DNA of 64,000 nucleotides, taken from NCBI RefSeq assembly GCF_026712185.1, contig NZ_JAPPUX010000005.1:484262-548261 (forward strand), in the 5' to 3' direction. Source of the DNA: Nocardioides pini (GTDB taxonomy: Bacteria; Actinomycetota; Actinomycetes; Propionibacteriales; Nocardioidaceae). This document shows positions 52,972 through 63,341 of the stretch, one piece after another. Below the pieces are notes generated by a model, which worked only from the letters and a program-made list of their open reading frames with translations, had not been told where the DNA came from and ran no database searches. How positions within the stretch are numbered: the stretch's first letter is position 1; each line of letters opens with the position of its first letter. A program made the translations under genes and the position numbers.

Positions 52972-53710
52972 CCCGCCGGGTCAGCCGGGCGGCCGTCTGC
53001 CTCACGGCCGTGGCGATCGCGTCGACGTCGTCGCCGGCGTCGCTGGGGAAGGTCACCGCGACCCCGGCCACCGGGTGGGCGTTGTGGTCGAGCACGGCCG
53101 CTGCCACGCTCTGCAGCCCCGGCGTCACCTCGCCGTCCTCGGTCGCGTGGCCGCGCTGCCGTGTCGCGGACAGCACCGCGCGCAGGGCGCTCAGCGACGA
53201 CGGACCGTTGCCGTGACGGTCGACGAACGCGTCGCGGTCGGGGTAGAGCGCCCGCACCTGGCTGGCCGGCAGGGCGGCGAGGACCGCCCGGCCGGACGCG
53301 GTCAGGTGGGCGGGCAGGCGGACGCCGACGTCGGTGACCAGCGGCGGGCGCCCCGGTGCCCGCTCCTCGATCACGTAGAGCACGTCGCGCCCGTGGAGCA
53401 CGGCGAGGTGGGCGCCGTGGCCGGTCCGGTCGACGAGCTCGGCGAGCGGCCGGCGGGCGAGGCGGGCCAGCGGCTCCTGCCGGGTGAAGCCGCTGCCGAC
53501 CTCGAACGCGGCCACCCCGAGCCCGTAGCGGTGCTCGTCGGGCAGGTGCACGACGAAGCCCTCGTCGATCATCGTGTTGAGCAGGTGGTACGCCGTGCTG
53601 CGCGGCAGGTCGCACGCCCGGACGATCCGGTCGAGCGGGACCGGGTCGGCCTGCGTGGCCAGGAACCGCAGCACACGCAGGGTGCGCGTCGCTGCAGGGA
53701 CCTGGCTCAC
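52943..53710 (-). CDS. IclR-family transcriptional regulator
   Basis: 255 residues. Winged helix-turn-helix (TLRVLRFLATQADPVPLDRIVRACDLPRSTAYHLLNTM in outline, residues ~9-45) and an effector-binding GAF-like domain (GAHLAVLHGRDVLYV, LTASGRAVLAALP). IclR proteins often control hut and aromatic pathways; hutH lies 3.6 kb away, but the link is only positional. CACGAT 12 nt before the GTG. Confidence 0.88.
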   Translation of the reverse strand: MSQVPAATRTLRVLRFLATQADPVPLDRIVRACDLPRSTAYHLLNTMIDEGFVVHLPDEHRYGLGVAAFEVGSGFTRQEPLARLARRPLAELVDRTGHGAHLAVLHGRDVLYVIEERAPGRPPLVTDVGVRLPAHLTASGRAVLAALPASQVRALYPDRDAFVDRHGNGPSSLSALRAVLSATRQRGHATEDGEVTPGLQSVAAAVLDHNAHPVAGVAVTFPSDAGDDVDAIATAVRQTAARLTRRVSGRAATGR

Positions 53711-53735
53711 GAGCCGATCGTGGCACGTCCGGGGA

Positions 53736-54989
53736 TCAGTCCAGCCTCTTCATCACCATCCGCGCCGTCTGGTGTCCGATCGAGTAGCCGTCACTCATCG
53801 CGTCGCGGAAGTGCAGGCCGCCCCAGATGCGCGAGTTGAGCGCATCGAACTCGAGGGCGGTCAGCGTGGGATAGGTGCGCACCGCGCCGGTCAGCGACAA
53901 CGACCGCAGCTCGAGCTGGGTGTCCTCGCCGAGGATGGTCCTGATCACCTCGACCGCAGATCCGGTCAGGCACCCGTGCCCGGTGACGTAGTCGGAGTAG
54001 GGGGGCGTCGGCAGGTACGACGTCCAGCCGGACTCGGGCTGCGTGTCCGGGTTGCCGTCATCGCCAGCCCCGGCGACGGCCTGGAACGGTCGCCAGAACC
54101 CGACGTCCCGCTTGAGCTGCCAGCAGCGGATCACCGAGTCGGCCATGGCTCCGTGCAGGGCCGCGAACAACCGTGCGGTCTGCTCCAGGCTCCTGGGGTT
54201 GCTCTCGAGGTTCCGGATGAGCGCGTCGCCCTGCATGATCGCGGGGTTGGTGTTGAAGAAGACAGCGGTGTCCGCCTGCGCCTGGCTGCGGGTCGCCGAC
54301 GTCGTGGACCCGAGCAGCTTCACCTCGTTGTAGTCCGTCGTGTAGTCCGCGCTGGTGAGCCGGTCGGGACCGTCGACCCGGACCGGGTGCGTGATGACCA
54401 GCGGTCGCACGGACCCCAGCCACGCGCCGAGCATGTCCGTCGCCGGGGGGACCGGCTGCCACACGCCGACGTCCGGCGGCAGGGTGTAGTGGATCGTGGT
54501 GTCGCCGTAGCCATCACCGGACCGGCTCGCGATCATCCGTGCTGCGGCCCGCTCACCGGCGCGCGCGCCCCGGTCCTCGGCAGCCCCGTCGGGCACGCCG
54601 GCGAGGGTGGTGGCGAGCTGGGCGTCAAGGGCGGCGACAGCACCGGGGTTGTAGTGGAGCAGCACGTCGTGCGCTGCTGTCGCGACAGCAGCGGTCTCGG
54701 AGCTGGCTCCCCACCTGAGGGAGGTCGTGACAGCGTCGTCGATGGCCAACGAGGTGAAGCCGAGGACCGGGATGCCCGTCGGGATCGGCGTTGCCGGATA
54801 GACAGTGGCGATCGCGGTGCGTTGCCAGTCGAGCACCACCTGGGCACCCTCGGTGGAGGCGGGCGGGTCGTGGTGGGGATGCCGGTGCTTGACACCTGGA
54901 CCCGTCGGAGGCGGCGGGTGAGCTGGCAAGGGTCGAGGTCGCGAGCAGGGCCGCGGCGACCAGGGCGGCGCGCGAACGGAGTTCTTCAT
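53736..54989 (-). CDS. Vanadium-dependent haloperoxidase-like protein with out-of-frame signal peptide
   Basis: 417 codons in the longest frame. The C-terminal PAP2-type site is intact: KRDVGFWRPFQA, GHGCLTGSA and RIWGGLHFRDA carry Lys/Arg/His/Gly residues for vanadate or phosphate. The first six codons MKNSVR are followed by a Pro/Arg-rich stretch. In the other frame the same bases from ~54972 to ~54905 read AALVAAALLATSTLASSPAASDG, a normal signal peptide. So two compensating frame changes lie within ~130 bp (first at the CGCGCG run near 54972, second near 54860-54905). The mature domain is in frame. Either sequence errors or a real loss of export. Confidence 0.7.
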   Translation of the reverse strand: MKNSVRAPPWSPRPCSRPRPLPAHPPPPTGPGVKHRHPHHDPPASTEGAQVVLDWQRTAIATVYPATPIPTGIPVLGFTSLAIDDAVTTSLRWGASSETAAVATAAHDVLLHYNPGAVAALDAQLATTLAGVPDGAAEDRGARAGERAAARMIASRSGDGYGDTTIHYTLPPDVGVWQPVPPATDMLGAWLGSVRPLVITHPVRVDGPDRLTSADYTTDYNEVKLLGSTTSATRSQAQADTAVFFNTNPAIMQGDALIRNLESNPRSLEQTARLFAALHGAMADSVIRCWQLKRDVGFWRPFQAVAGAGDDGNPDTQPESGWTSYLPTPPYSDYVTGHGCLTGSAVEVIRTILGEDTQLELRSLSLTGAVRTYPTLTALEFDALNSRIWGGLHFRDAMSDGYSIGHQTARMVMKRLD

Positions 54990-55074
54990 GGCGGACCTTT
55001 CGGCTGGGGGTGTGTCCCCAGCGTCGGAGAGTCCACGCGGCCACCGGTATTCGCATCCCGGCGAATGTTCGTCC

Positions 55075-55782
55075 TCAGTTGAGCCGGGACAGCCGCTCGC
55101 GCAGGTCGATGTCGGGGAGGTCGCGACCCTGGAGGCGGGCCACGGCGGCGACCCGGTTCGTCACACCGAGCTTGCGGTAGGTGTTCTCGAGGTGCTTGCG
55201 CACCGTCGAGGGCGCGACGAAGAGCGCCTCGGCGATCTCCGCGTTGGACCGCCCAGCCGCCACGTGGCTCAGGACGCGGCGCTCCTGCGTCGTGAGCGAC
55301 GTGGGCAGCTGGGGGGTGAGCCGCTCCCGGGACAGGCGGGCGAGCAGCGGTGCCAGCATCTGGAGCACGGCGACGTCGCGGTCGTCGAACGGGCTGCTCC
55401 ACCGCTCGAGGGCGATCTGCACCACGCCGTCCGCGCCGTTGCGGAAGCCGATGCACAGGCCGTCCTGCATCCCCGGGGAGTCGCCGAGGCGCGAGCGGGT
55501 GGCGAGCGGGTGGGCGCTCCAGTGGGTGATCCCGAGGTAGTGCGGCCCACGGGCCGGCCGCGGACGGCCGCGGGCGACGCCGGGCATCCCGACCAGGCGG
55601 ATCCCGTCCGTGACCGTGCAGGTGCTGTCCTGGTAGACCGCGCCGACCTCGTCCGCGGGGATCAGCACGGACAGCAGCTCCAGCACGTGCCGTGTCGGGA
55701 GCGGGGACCCCGGGCACGGCTCGGTGGCCAGCAGGTCCCGGAGGGCCCACTGCTCGCGGTCCGTGAGGTCGAGGCGTGGCAT
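55075..55782 (-). CDS. LuxR-type transcriptional regulator
   Basis: 235 residues. N-terminal GAF-like region (~20-150) and C-terminal LuxR helix-turn-helix (LTTQERRVLSHVAAGRSNAEIAEALFV and TVRKHLENTYRKLG in outline, ~165-215). No receiver Asp. It lies 85 bp upstream of the haloperoxidase-like gene on the same strand, so it may control it. A TAGAGT hexamer lies ~24 nt before the ATG. Confidence 0.85.
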   Translation of the reverse strand: MPRLDLTDREQWALRDLLATEPCPGSPLPTRHVLELLSVLIPADEVGAVYQDSTCTVTDGIRLVGMPGVARGRPRPARGPHYLGITHWSAHPLATRSRLGDSPGMQDGLCIGFRNGADGVVQIALERWSSPFDDRDVAVLQMLAPLLARLSRERLTPQLPTSLTTQERRVLSHVAAGRSNAEIAEALFVAPSTVRKHLENTYRKLGVTNRVAAVARLQGRDLPDIDLRERLSRLN

Positions 55783-55853
55783 GACTGGTCCCGACTCCCG
55801 ACTCTAGGGGCCGGGACGGGGTCAGTCAGGGTGGTCCAGACGACCCGCCCGGG

Positions 55854-56570
55854 TCACGTCCGGTCGGTGTCGCTGCCCGAGCCCTTGGTGAACCAACCAC
55901 CGCCGCTGTCGGTCTGCTCGATCGGCTTGCCGGGCATCTCGTTCGCGCCCGGGGTGCGGCGCGGGAGCAGCGGGGCCCGGCCGTCCGGGGTGCTCTCCGG
56001 GGTGCTCGCCCGGGTGGCCGTGTCGTCCGCCGGCTGCTCGGGCGTCGGCTCGACGGCGGCCGGCTGCTCGGGCGTCGGCTCGGCGGCGGCCGGCTGCTCG
56101 CTGGGGACGGGCTCGGTCGCGGGCTGCTCGCTGGCGACGGCCTCGGTGGCCGGCTGCTGGGTGGTCGGCTGCTCGGCGTTCACCTCCGACGGCGGGGTCG
56201 GGGTCTGGTCGACGGTGCCCGGGACCTGGGGTGCGTAGTCGTCGGCCTTGTGGTCGACGCGCGGGTCGATCCGGTCGGCCGCGCGGACCTGACCCTCGTG
56301 GGTGGCCTCGACCTGCTGGGCCGCGAGCCGGGCCTCGTGTGCCTCCGCCTCGGCCTTCGCGGCTGCGGCGCGGGCCTGCTCGGCCTCGGCCTCGGCGGCC
56401 GCTGCGCGCTCCTGGGCCGGGGCGATCGTGGACTGGGCCCGCGTCGCGGCCTCGGCGCGGAGCTGGTCGGCGCGGGCGACGTTGGCCTCGTGGTTCTTCT
56501 TCCGGACGAGGAACGCCGCGAGAGCGATCACGACGACGATGATGACGAGGACGATGATGAGCGTGGTCAC
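55854..56570 (-). CDS. Membrane-anchored coiled-coil protein, paralogue A
   Basis: 238 residues. One membrane helix at the extreme N terminus (TTLIIVLVIIVVVIALAAFLV in part), then an Ala/Glu-rich coiled coil (~28-95), the motif DPRVD...DDYAP (~102-112), and a Pro/Thr/Glu-rich tail. It shares the helix-coil-DPRVD-DDYAP plan with the gene at 56655-57107. The Shine-Dalgarno AAAGAGGAAG lies directly after the terminator of that gene. Function unknown; a cell-envelope or divisome scaffold is possible. Confidence 0.7.
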   Translation of the reverse strand: MTTLIIVLVIIVVVIALAAFLVRKKNHEANVARADQLRAEAATRAQSTIAPAQERAAAAEAEAEQARAAAAKAEAEAHEARLAAQQVEATHEGQVRAADRIDPRVDHKADDYAPQVPGTVDQTPTPPSEVNAEQPTTQQPATEAVASEQPATEPVPSEQPAAAEPTPEQPAAVEPTPEQPADDTATRASTPESTPDGRAPLLPRRTPGANEMPGKPIEQTDSGGGWFTKGSGSDTDRT

Positions 56571-56585
56571 GGGCTTCCTCTTTCA

Positions 56586-56631
56586 CGGGACAGGGACGGC
56601 CAGTCTTCCAGCACCGGCCGTCCCTGTCCCG
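56586..56631 (-). terminator. Terminator between the paired coiled-coil genes
   Basis: 16-bp perfect stem CGGGACAGGGACGGCC (56586-56601) with its complement (56616-56631), 14-nt loop. Confidence 0.85.
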
Positions 56632-56654
56632 CGTTGCGCCGCGAGGCGCGCTGA

Positions 56655-57107
56655 TCAGGTGCGGCGCGTGTCGTCGGTCCCGTCCGTGCGTCGCGGGTCG
56701 TCGGCGTCGAGCACCGTGTCGGGGTCGTGCGTCGCGGTGGCGCGCCCGTCGGTCGTCGTACCGGGGGCATAGTCGTCGGACGCAGTGTCCACCCGCGGGT
56801 CGACCTGGTCGGCTGTGCGCAGCCGGTCCTCGTGCACCGCCTGCTGCTGGGTGGCGGCCACCTGGGCCTCCTGGGCACGGGCCTGGGCGCGCTCGGCCTC
56901 GAGACGCGCACGCTCCGCCTCCGCCTCGGCCTCCTTGGCGCGCACCTGCGTCTCCGGGATGTCCCGCGCGTGCTCGTGGGCCTCGGTCCGCAGCTGCTCC
57001 GCGTGCTCGAGCTGCTTCTTCTTCCGCTGCTGGGCGACCAGCCAGGCGACGACTGCCGCCACGACCAGCACCACGACCAGGACGATGATCCATGCCGTCG
57101 CGTCCAT
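56655..57107 (-). CDS. Membrane-anchored coiled-coil protein, paralogue B
   Basis: 150 residues. N-terminal membrane helix (AWIIVLVVVLVVAAVVAWLV), basic boundary (QQRKKKQ), coiled coil (~30-90), then DQVDPRVDTASDDYAPG, the motif shared with paralogue A, and a short acidic tail. AAGGAGGT before the ATG is a near-perfect Shine-Dalgarno. Probably older and shorter member of the pair; role unknown. Confidence 0.75.
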   Translation of the reverse strand: MDATAWIIVLVVVLVVAAVVAWLVAQQRKKKQLEHAEQLRTEAHEHARDIPETQVRAKEAEAEAERARLEAERAQARAQEAQVAATQQQAVHEDRLRTADQVDPRVDTASDDYAPGTTTDGRATATHDPDTVLDADDPRRTDGTDDTRRT

Positions 57108-57288
57108 CGTGGACCTCCTTGGTTCTCGGCTTGCTCGGACGATCCGATCGGACCGCGTTCGCTCCACCGTGCCACGCGGCGGTCGTTTCGGTGTCCTCCG
57201 TACGGGTGAGCCCGACTGTCTCGGATGTGAGACTGCTGCGCCGGCTCGGCTCTGGCGGACGGGCACCGGCGGCGAGTTCCATGGAGCC

Positions 57289-58823
57289 ATGCAGAGCATC
57301 ACCGTCGGGGTCGGCCCCGTCTCCTTCGAGGACGTCGTCCGCGTCGCCCGCGACGGCGCACCCGTCTCCCTGGCCGACGACGCGCTGGCGGCCATCGACC
57401 GCGCCCGCGCCGTCGTCGACGCGCTCGCGGCCGGGGAGACGCCGACGTACGGCGTCAGCACCGGCTTCGGGGCGCTCGCCACCCGGCACATCCCCACCGA
57501 GATGCGTGCCCAGCTGCAGCGTTCCCTCGTGCGCTCCCACGCGGCCGGGTCCGGACCCGAGGTCGAGCGCGAGGTCGTGCGGGCGCTCATGCTGCTGAGG
57601 CTCTCCACCCTCGCGACCGGCCGCACCGGCGTACGACGCGAGACCGCGCAGCTCATGGCCGACCTGCTGACCCACGGCATCACGCCGGTGGTGCGGGAGT
57701 ACGGCTCCCTCGGCTGCTCGGGCGACCTCGCGCCGCTGTCGCACTGTGCACTGGCGCTGATGGGCGAGGGCGAGGTCCGCGACGCGGACGGCACGCTCAT
57801 GCCAGCAGCGGACGCGCTGGCCGCCGCCGGCCTGGAGCCCGTCGAGCTGGCCGCCAAGGAGGGCCTCGCCCTCATCAACGGCACCGACGGGATGTTGGGC
57901 ATGCTCGTCCTGGCGATCACCGACCTGCGGATGCTGCTCCGCACCGCCGACGTCGCCGCGGCGATGAGCGTCGAGGCGCAGCTCGGCACCGACCGGGTCT
58001 TCGCCGCCGAGCTCCAGGACATCCGCCCCCACCCCGGCCAGGCCCTGTCGGCGGCCAACCTCACCGCCCTCATGGCCGGCTCGGCGATCGTGGCCTCGCA
58101 CCGCACCGGCGACTGCAACCGCGTGCAGGACGCCTACTCGCTGCGCTGCTCGCCGCAGGTCCACGGCGCGGCGCGCGACACCGTCGAGCACGCCGCGACC
58201 GTCGCCGGCCGCGAGCTCGCCAGTGCGATCGACAACCCCGTCGTGGTCGGCGACCGCGTCGAGTCCAACGGCAACTTCCACGGCGCCCCGGTCGGCTACG
58301 TGCTCGACTTCCTCGCGATCGTCGCCGCCGACGTCGCCTCGATCAGCGAGCGACGTACGGACCGGTTCCTCGACCGGGCGCGCAGCCACGGGCTGCCGCC
58401 GTTCCTGGCCAGCGACCCCGGGGTCGACAGCGGCCACATGATCGCTCAATACACCCAGGCCTCGATCGTCTCCGAGCTCAAGCGCCTCGCGGTCCCGGCG
58501 TCGGTGGACTCGATCCCCTCCAGCGCGATGCAGGAGGACCACGTGTCGATGGGCTGGAACGCCGCCCGCAAGCTCCGCCGGTCCGTCGACGGCCTGTCGC
58601 GGGTGATCGCGGTCGAGGTGCTGACCGCGGCCCGCGCCCTCGACCTGCGCGACCCCCTCACCCCGTCGCCGGCGACCGGTGCGGTCGTCGACCTGCTGCG
58701 CAGCAACGGCATCGCGGGCCCGGGCCCCGACCGCCACCTCTCGCCCGAGATCGAGGCCGCTGTCGACCTCGTCCAGTCCGGCGCGGTGCTCGCCGCCGCC
58801 GCATCCGTGATCGGAGACCTCAC

Positions 58824-58827
<4 letters not shown>
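57289..58827 (+). CDS. hutH: Histidine ammonia-lyase
   Basis: 512 residues. Deaminates histidine to urocanate. The MIO-forming motif is GSLGCSGDLAPLSH (~residues 140-153): Cys-Ser-Gly in place of the usual Ala-Ser-Gly, as occurs in actinobacterial HutH. Other landmarks: YGVSTGFGAL near 53, and QDAYSLRCSPQVHG and DNPVV near 280-310. ATG at 57289 chosen; an upstream ATG at 57281 is out of frame. The stop overlaps hutU by 4 bp. Confidence 0.95.
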
Positions 58828-60533
<1,706 letters not shown>

Positions 60534-60546
60534 GCGGCCGGAGCGG

Positions 60547-61836
60547 TCAGCGGACGAGGTCGAGCAGCGCGCTCGTGAGCCGCGCGACGGTGCCCGTGAA
60601 GTCGCCAGCGCCGTCCTCGGCGGCCGTCGCGATGTGGGCGAAGGTGACGGTCTGGAAGACGAGGTCGGCCAGCGGGGCCAGTTCGAGCGCGCGGTCGACG
60701 TCGGCCGCCGGGAACGCGTCGCGCCACGGCCGCGCGTGCGCCTGCATCACCCGGTCCGCCTCACCCTCGCCGGTGCCGTACCAGTCGAGCACGCGGGCGA
60801 GGTGGCTGCCGTCGAGGAGGGGGTGGGTCACGCAGCCGTCGGTCCAGTCGAAGATCCGCACCTCGCGCCCGTCGTAGGCGACGTTGCCGGGGTGCAGGTC
60901 GCCGTGGGAGAGGGTGTCGGGGATCCCGCACGCCCAGAACTCGCGCACCAGCGCCTCGGCGCGAACGGTGCCGGTGGCCAGATCCTGCCGCTCTGCGTCG
61001 GTGAGCAGGGCCATCTCCGGGCTGGTGGCCAGGACGGCGTGCCAGGCGTCGAGCGTGGCCTCGAGGCCCCGCTCGGGGCAGCCCGCGGCGCGCAGCTCGT
61101 CGAGCCAGTCGAGGGCCGCGACCTGCGCCCGCCCCCAGAGCGGCGCGGCCGCGTCGACCGCCCCGGTGGCCCGGTCGCGGTCGGAGGCGCCGCGCAACGG
61201 CTCCATCAGCAGCCAGCCGGCCTCGTCGTCCGCCGCGACCAGCACCGGCACCAGGTGCCCGATGCGGTGGGCGAGGCGGTGCACGATGGCAGCCTCGGCG
61301 ATGAAGTGGTCGCAGCACGCCTTGAACCACAGGGTGCCGCCGTCGGTCGGGACCTCGAGCACCGCCGAGATGCTCCACACCCGGTGCGTGCGGAGCGGGC
61401 CGGTACGCCGACGACCGGTGGCGGCCAGCTCGCGGTCCACCCACGCCTCCACGCGCTCGTGCCAGCCGGGGCGGAACCACGCGGGGCGTCGCGGCGGTGC
61501 GTCGCCGGCGTACTCCCGGAGCGCCGTCTCGACCGGCGAGCGCCACGGCTCGGCGAGGTCGTCGACCCGACGCCACGTGGCGCCCGTGGGTGCCGGGCCG
61601 CGCAGCGCGAGGACGTGCAGCCGGTCGGGCCGGACCTCGGCGTCCTGCTGCGGCAGCGTCACGACCGGGGCCAGGTGCACGCCGTCGCCGGCCAGCGTGG
61701 TGGCGTACGCCGTGGGCTCGGGCGCGTCGTCGTCCGCGACGTCCTGCACGAAGCTCGGCAGCGAGCCGTCGGGCTCGACGAGGACGGTGTCACCGTGGAC
61801 GAGGGCCACGTGGTGCGTGCGATGCGAGCCGGCCAT
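60547..61836 (-). CDS. Phosphotransferase (APH) family protein with nudix-like N-terminal region
   Basis: 429 residues. The C-terminal half has the APH catalytic core LSHGDLHPGNVAYDG (~315-330) and FDWTDG (~338). The first ~100 residues (HHVALVHGDTVLVEP...) resemble a degenerate nudix-like domain without the nudix box. Possibly phosphorylates a small alcohol or amine; an actual antibiotic role is not indicated. The ATG at 61836 was chosen; CATCAT lies 13 nt upstream. An in-frame ATG at 61845 is an alternative. Confidence 0.75.
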   Translation of the reverse strand: MAGSHRTHHVALVHGDTVLVEPDGSLPSFVQDVADDDAPEPTAYATTLAGDGVHLAPVVTLPQQDAEVRPDRLHVLALRGPAPTGATWRRVDDLAEPWRSPVETALREYAGDAPPRRPAWFRPGWHERVEAWVDRELAATGRRRTGPLRTHRVWSISAVLEVPTDGGTLWFKACCDHFIAEAAIVHRLAHRIGHLVPVLVAADDEAGWLLMEPLRGASDRDRATGAVDAAAPLWGRAQVAALDWLDELRAAGCPERGLEATLDAWHAVLATSPEMALLTDAERQDLATGTVRAEALVREFWACGIPDTLSHGDLHPGNVAYDGREVRIFDWTDGCVTHPLLDGSHLARVLDWYGTGEGEADRVMQAHARPWRDAFPAADVDRALELAPLADLVFQTVTFAHIATAAEDGAGDFTGTVARLTSALLDLVR

Positions 61837-61937
61837 GCTGAGCATGATGGCCGCGCGGGTCCCCCGTCGGCACCCGAATTCGACGTGGTCCGGGTGAACC
61901 GGCGACACGACGCGGTCGCATGCGTCAGGATCCCTGC

Positions 61938-62966
61938 ATGGCATCGGGGGAGAAGAAGCCGGCGCGTGCGCGCGTCGTGCTCACGGACATCAGCTCGCGG
62001 GCGTGGGAGCACCCCGCCGACAAGGGCGCGCTCGTCGCGCTGCGCAGGCTCAAGGGCTTCGACGTGCTGCTCAAGACCATGTCCGGCGTCTTCCGGGAGC
62101 GGGCCTGGCGGCTGACGCTGCTCGGGTCCGCGGTGCTGGTCGACGAGCGGCAGTTCGCGCGGCTCCACCGGCTGCTCGCGGAGGTCGGTCGGAGCCTCGA
62201 CGTCAGCGACCTGCCCGAGATGTACGTCGCGGCCGACCCCGCGCTGAGCGCCGTCACGGTCGGCATGGACCGGCCGATCATCATCCTGTCGTCCGGCCTG
62301 GTGCACCACCTCGACGACGACGAGCTGCGCTTCGTGATCGGCCACGAGCTCGGCCACGCCGTCAGCGGGCACGCGGTCTACCGCACGCTGCTCGTGCGGC
62401 TCCTCGGCCTCGGCGGGCTGCTCTATGCCGTGCCCGGCGGCGCGATCGGCATCCGGATGGTGACCGTCGGGCTGCTGGAGTGGTCGCGCAAGTCCGAGCT
62501 GTCCGCGGACCGGGCCGGCCTGCTGGCCACCCAGGACCCGACCGCGGCGCTGCGCACCCACATGAAGCTCGCCAGCGGCGGCACCCTCGAGGAGCTCGAC
62601 GTGACGTCGTTCCTCCAGCAGGGGTCGCAGTACGACGAGGGCGGCGACGTCCGCGAGTCCCTCATCAAGCTCTCGCTGCTCCAGCAGCAGAGCCACCCGT
62701 TCGCGGTGGTCCGGGCGACGGAGCTGCGACGCTGGATCGACTCCGGCGCCTACACGACGATCCTCGGCGGCGACTACCCGCGCCGGGCCGACGACGACAC
62801 CGCGTCGGTCAGCGCTGCCGCGCAGGAGGCGGCCGCGAGCTACACCGTGTCGTTCGAGCGGACCCAGGACACCCTGGGTCGACTGATCCACGACCTCGCC
62901 GGCTGGATGGGCACCGCCAGCACCTGGATCAACGACCGCTTCCGGCGAGGCACCGAGAGCGCCTGA
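61938..62966 (+). CDS. M48-family zinc metallopeptidase
   Basis: 342 residues. HELGH zinc motif (~residues 136-140) and a third ligand in KSELSADRAG (~187). One hydrophobic stretch (LLVRLLGLGGLLYAVPGGAIG) follows the zinc motif, so it may associate with the membrane. Resembles HtpX-like quality-control peptidases but lacks an N-terminal helix pair. CAGGAT lies 12 nt before the ATG. Confidence 0.85.
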   Translation: MASGEKKPARARVVLTDISSRAWEHPADKGALVALRRLKGFDVLLKTMSGVFRERAWRLTLLGSAVLVDERQFARLHRLLAEVGRSLDVSDLPEMYVAADPALSAVTVGMDRPIIILSSGLVHHLDDDELRFVIGHELGHAVSGHAVYRTLLVRLLGLGGLLYAVPGGAIGIRMVTVGLLEWSRKSELSADRAGLLATQDPTAALRTHMKLASGGTLEELDVTSFLQQGSQYDEGGDVRESLIKLSLLQQQSHPFAVVRATELRRWIDSGAYTTILGGDYPRRADDDTASVSAAAQEAAASYTVSFERTQDTLGRLIHDLAGWMGTASTWINDRFRRGTESA

Positions 62967-62991
62967 GGCCGCTCGACCCGCAGGCACAGCG

Positions 62992-63022
62992 CGGCCCCGG
63001 ACACCAGTGGTGTCCGGGGCCG
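62992..63022. terminator. Bidirectional terminator hairpin
   Basis: Perfect 14-bp stem CGGCCCCGGACACC/GGTGTCCGGGGCCG with a 3-nt loop between convergent genes. Confidence 0.85.
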
Positions 63023-63045
63023 TCGCACCAGGTGGTGGCGAAGCG

Positions 63046-63189
63046 CTACCAGACCCGTCGGGCGGAGCCGCCGATCGGCACGAAGTTGAGCACCAGGCCG
63101 ACGACGATCAGGATGATGCCGAGGGTGGTCAGGATGCTCTGGGGGAGCAGGAGCCCGAGGATGAGCAGGATCAGTCCGAGGACAATCAT
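63046..63189 (-). CDS. Small two-helix membrane protein, DUF6131-like
   Basis: 47 residues: MIVLGLILLILGLLL is one helix, LTTLGIILIVVGLVLNFV is the second, followed by GGSARRVW. Matches the actinobacterial DUF6131 group. AGGAGG lies 7-8 nt before the ATG. Function unknown. Confidence 0.75.
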   Translation of the reverse strand: MIVLGLILLILGLLLPQSILTTLGIILIVVGLVLNFVPIGGSARRVW

Positions 63190-63341
63190 GGGTGTGCCTC
63201 CTAGGTGATGCGGGGGTGCTGCGGCCGGCCCACGGTGGGCGGGCCGGATCACTCTGGCGGGTCCGCTGTCGTTCGCAAAGTCGGATCCCTCCCTACGGGT
63301 GGGAGGCTGTCCATGCCCTGTCCGCCCCTCCGGGGGTGCCG

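Noticed and set aside
57218..57233. GTCTC-N6-GAGAC upstream of hutH as an IclR operator
   Set aside because: Only 5-bp arms, expected by chance in DNA of this composition, and no matching copy at the IclR gene's own promoter.
60547..61836. Aminoglycoside resistance gene
   Set aside because: Only the generic APH core is present, with an unrelated N-terminal region. The family includes many metabolic kinases, so a resistance label would be unsupported.
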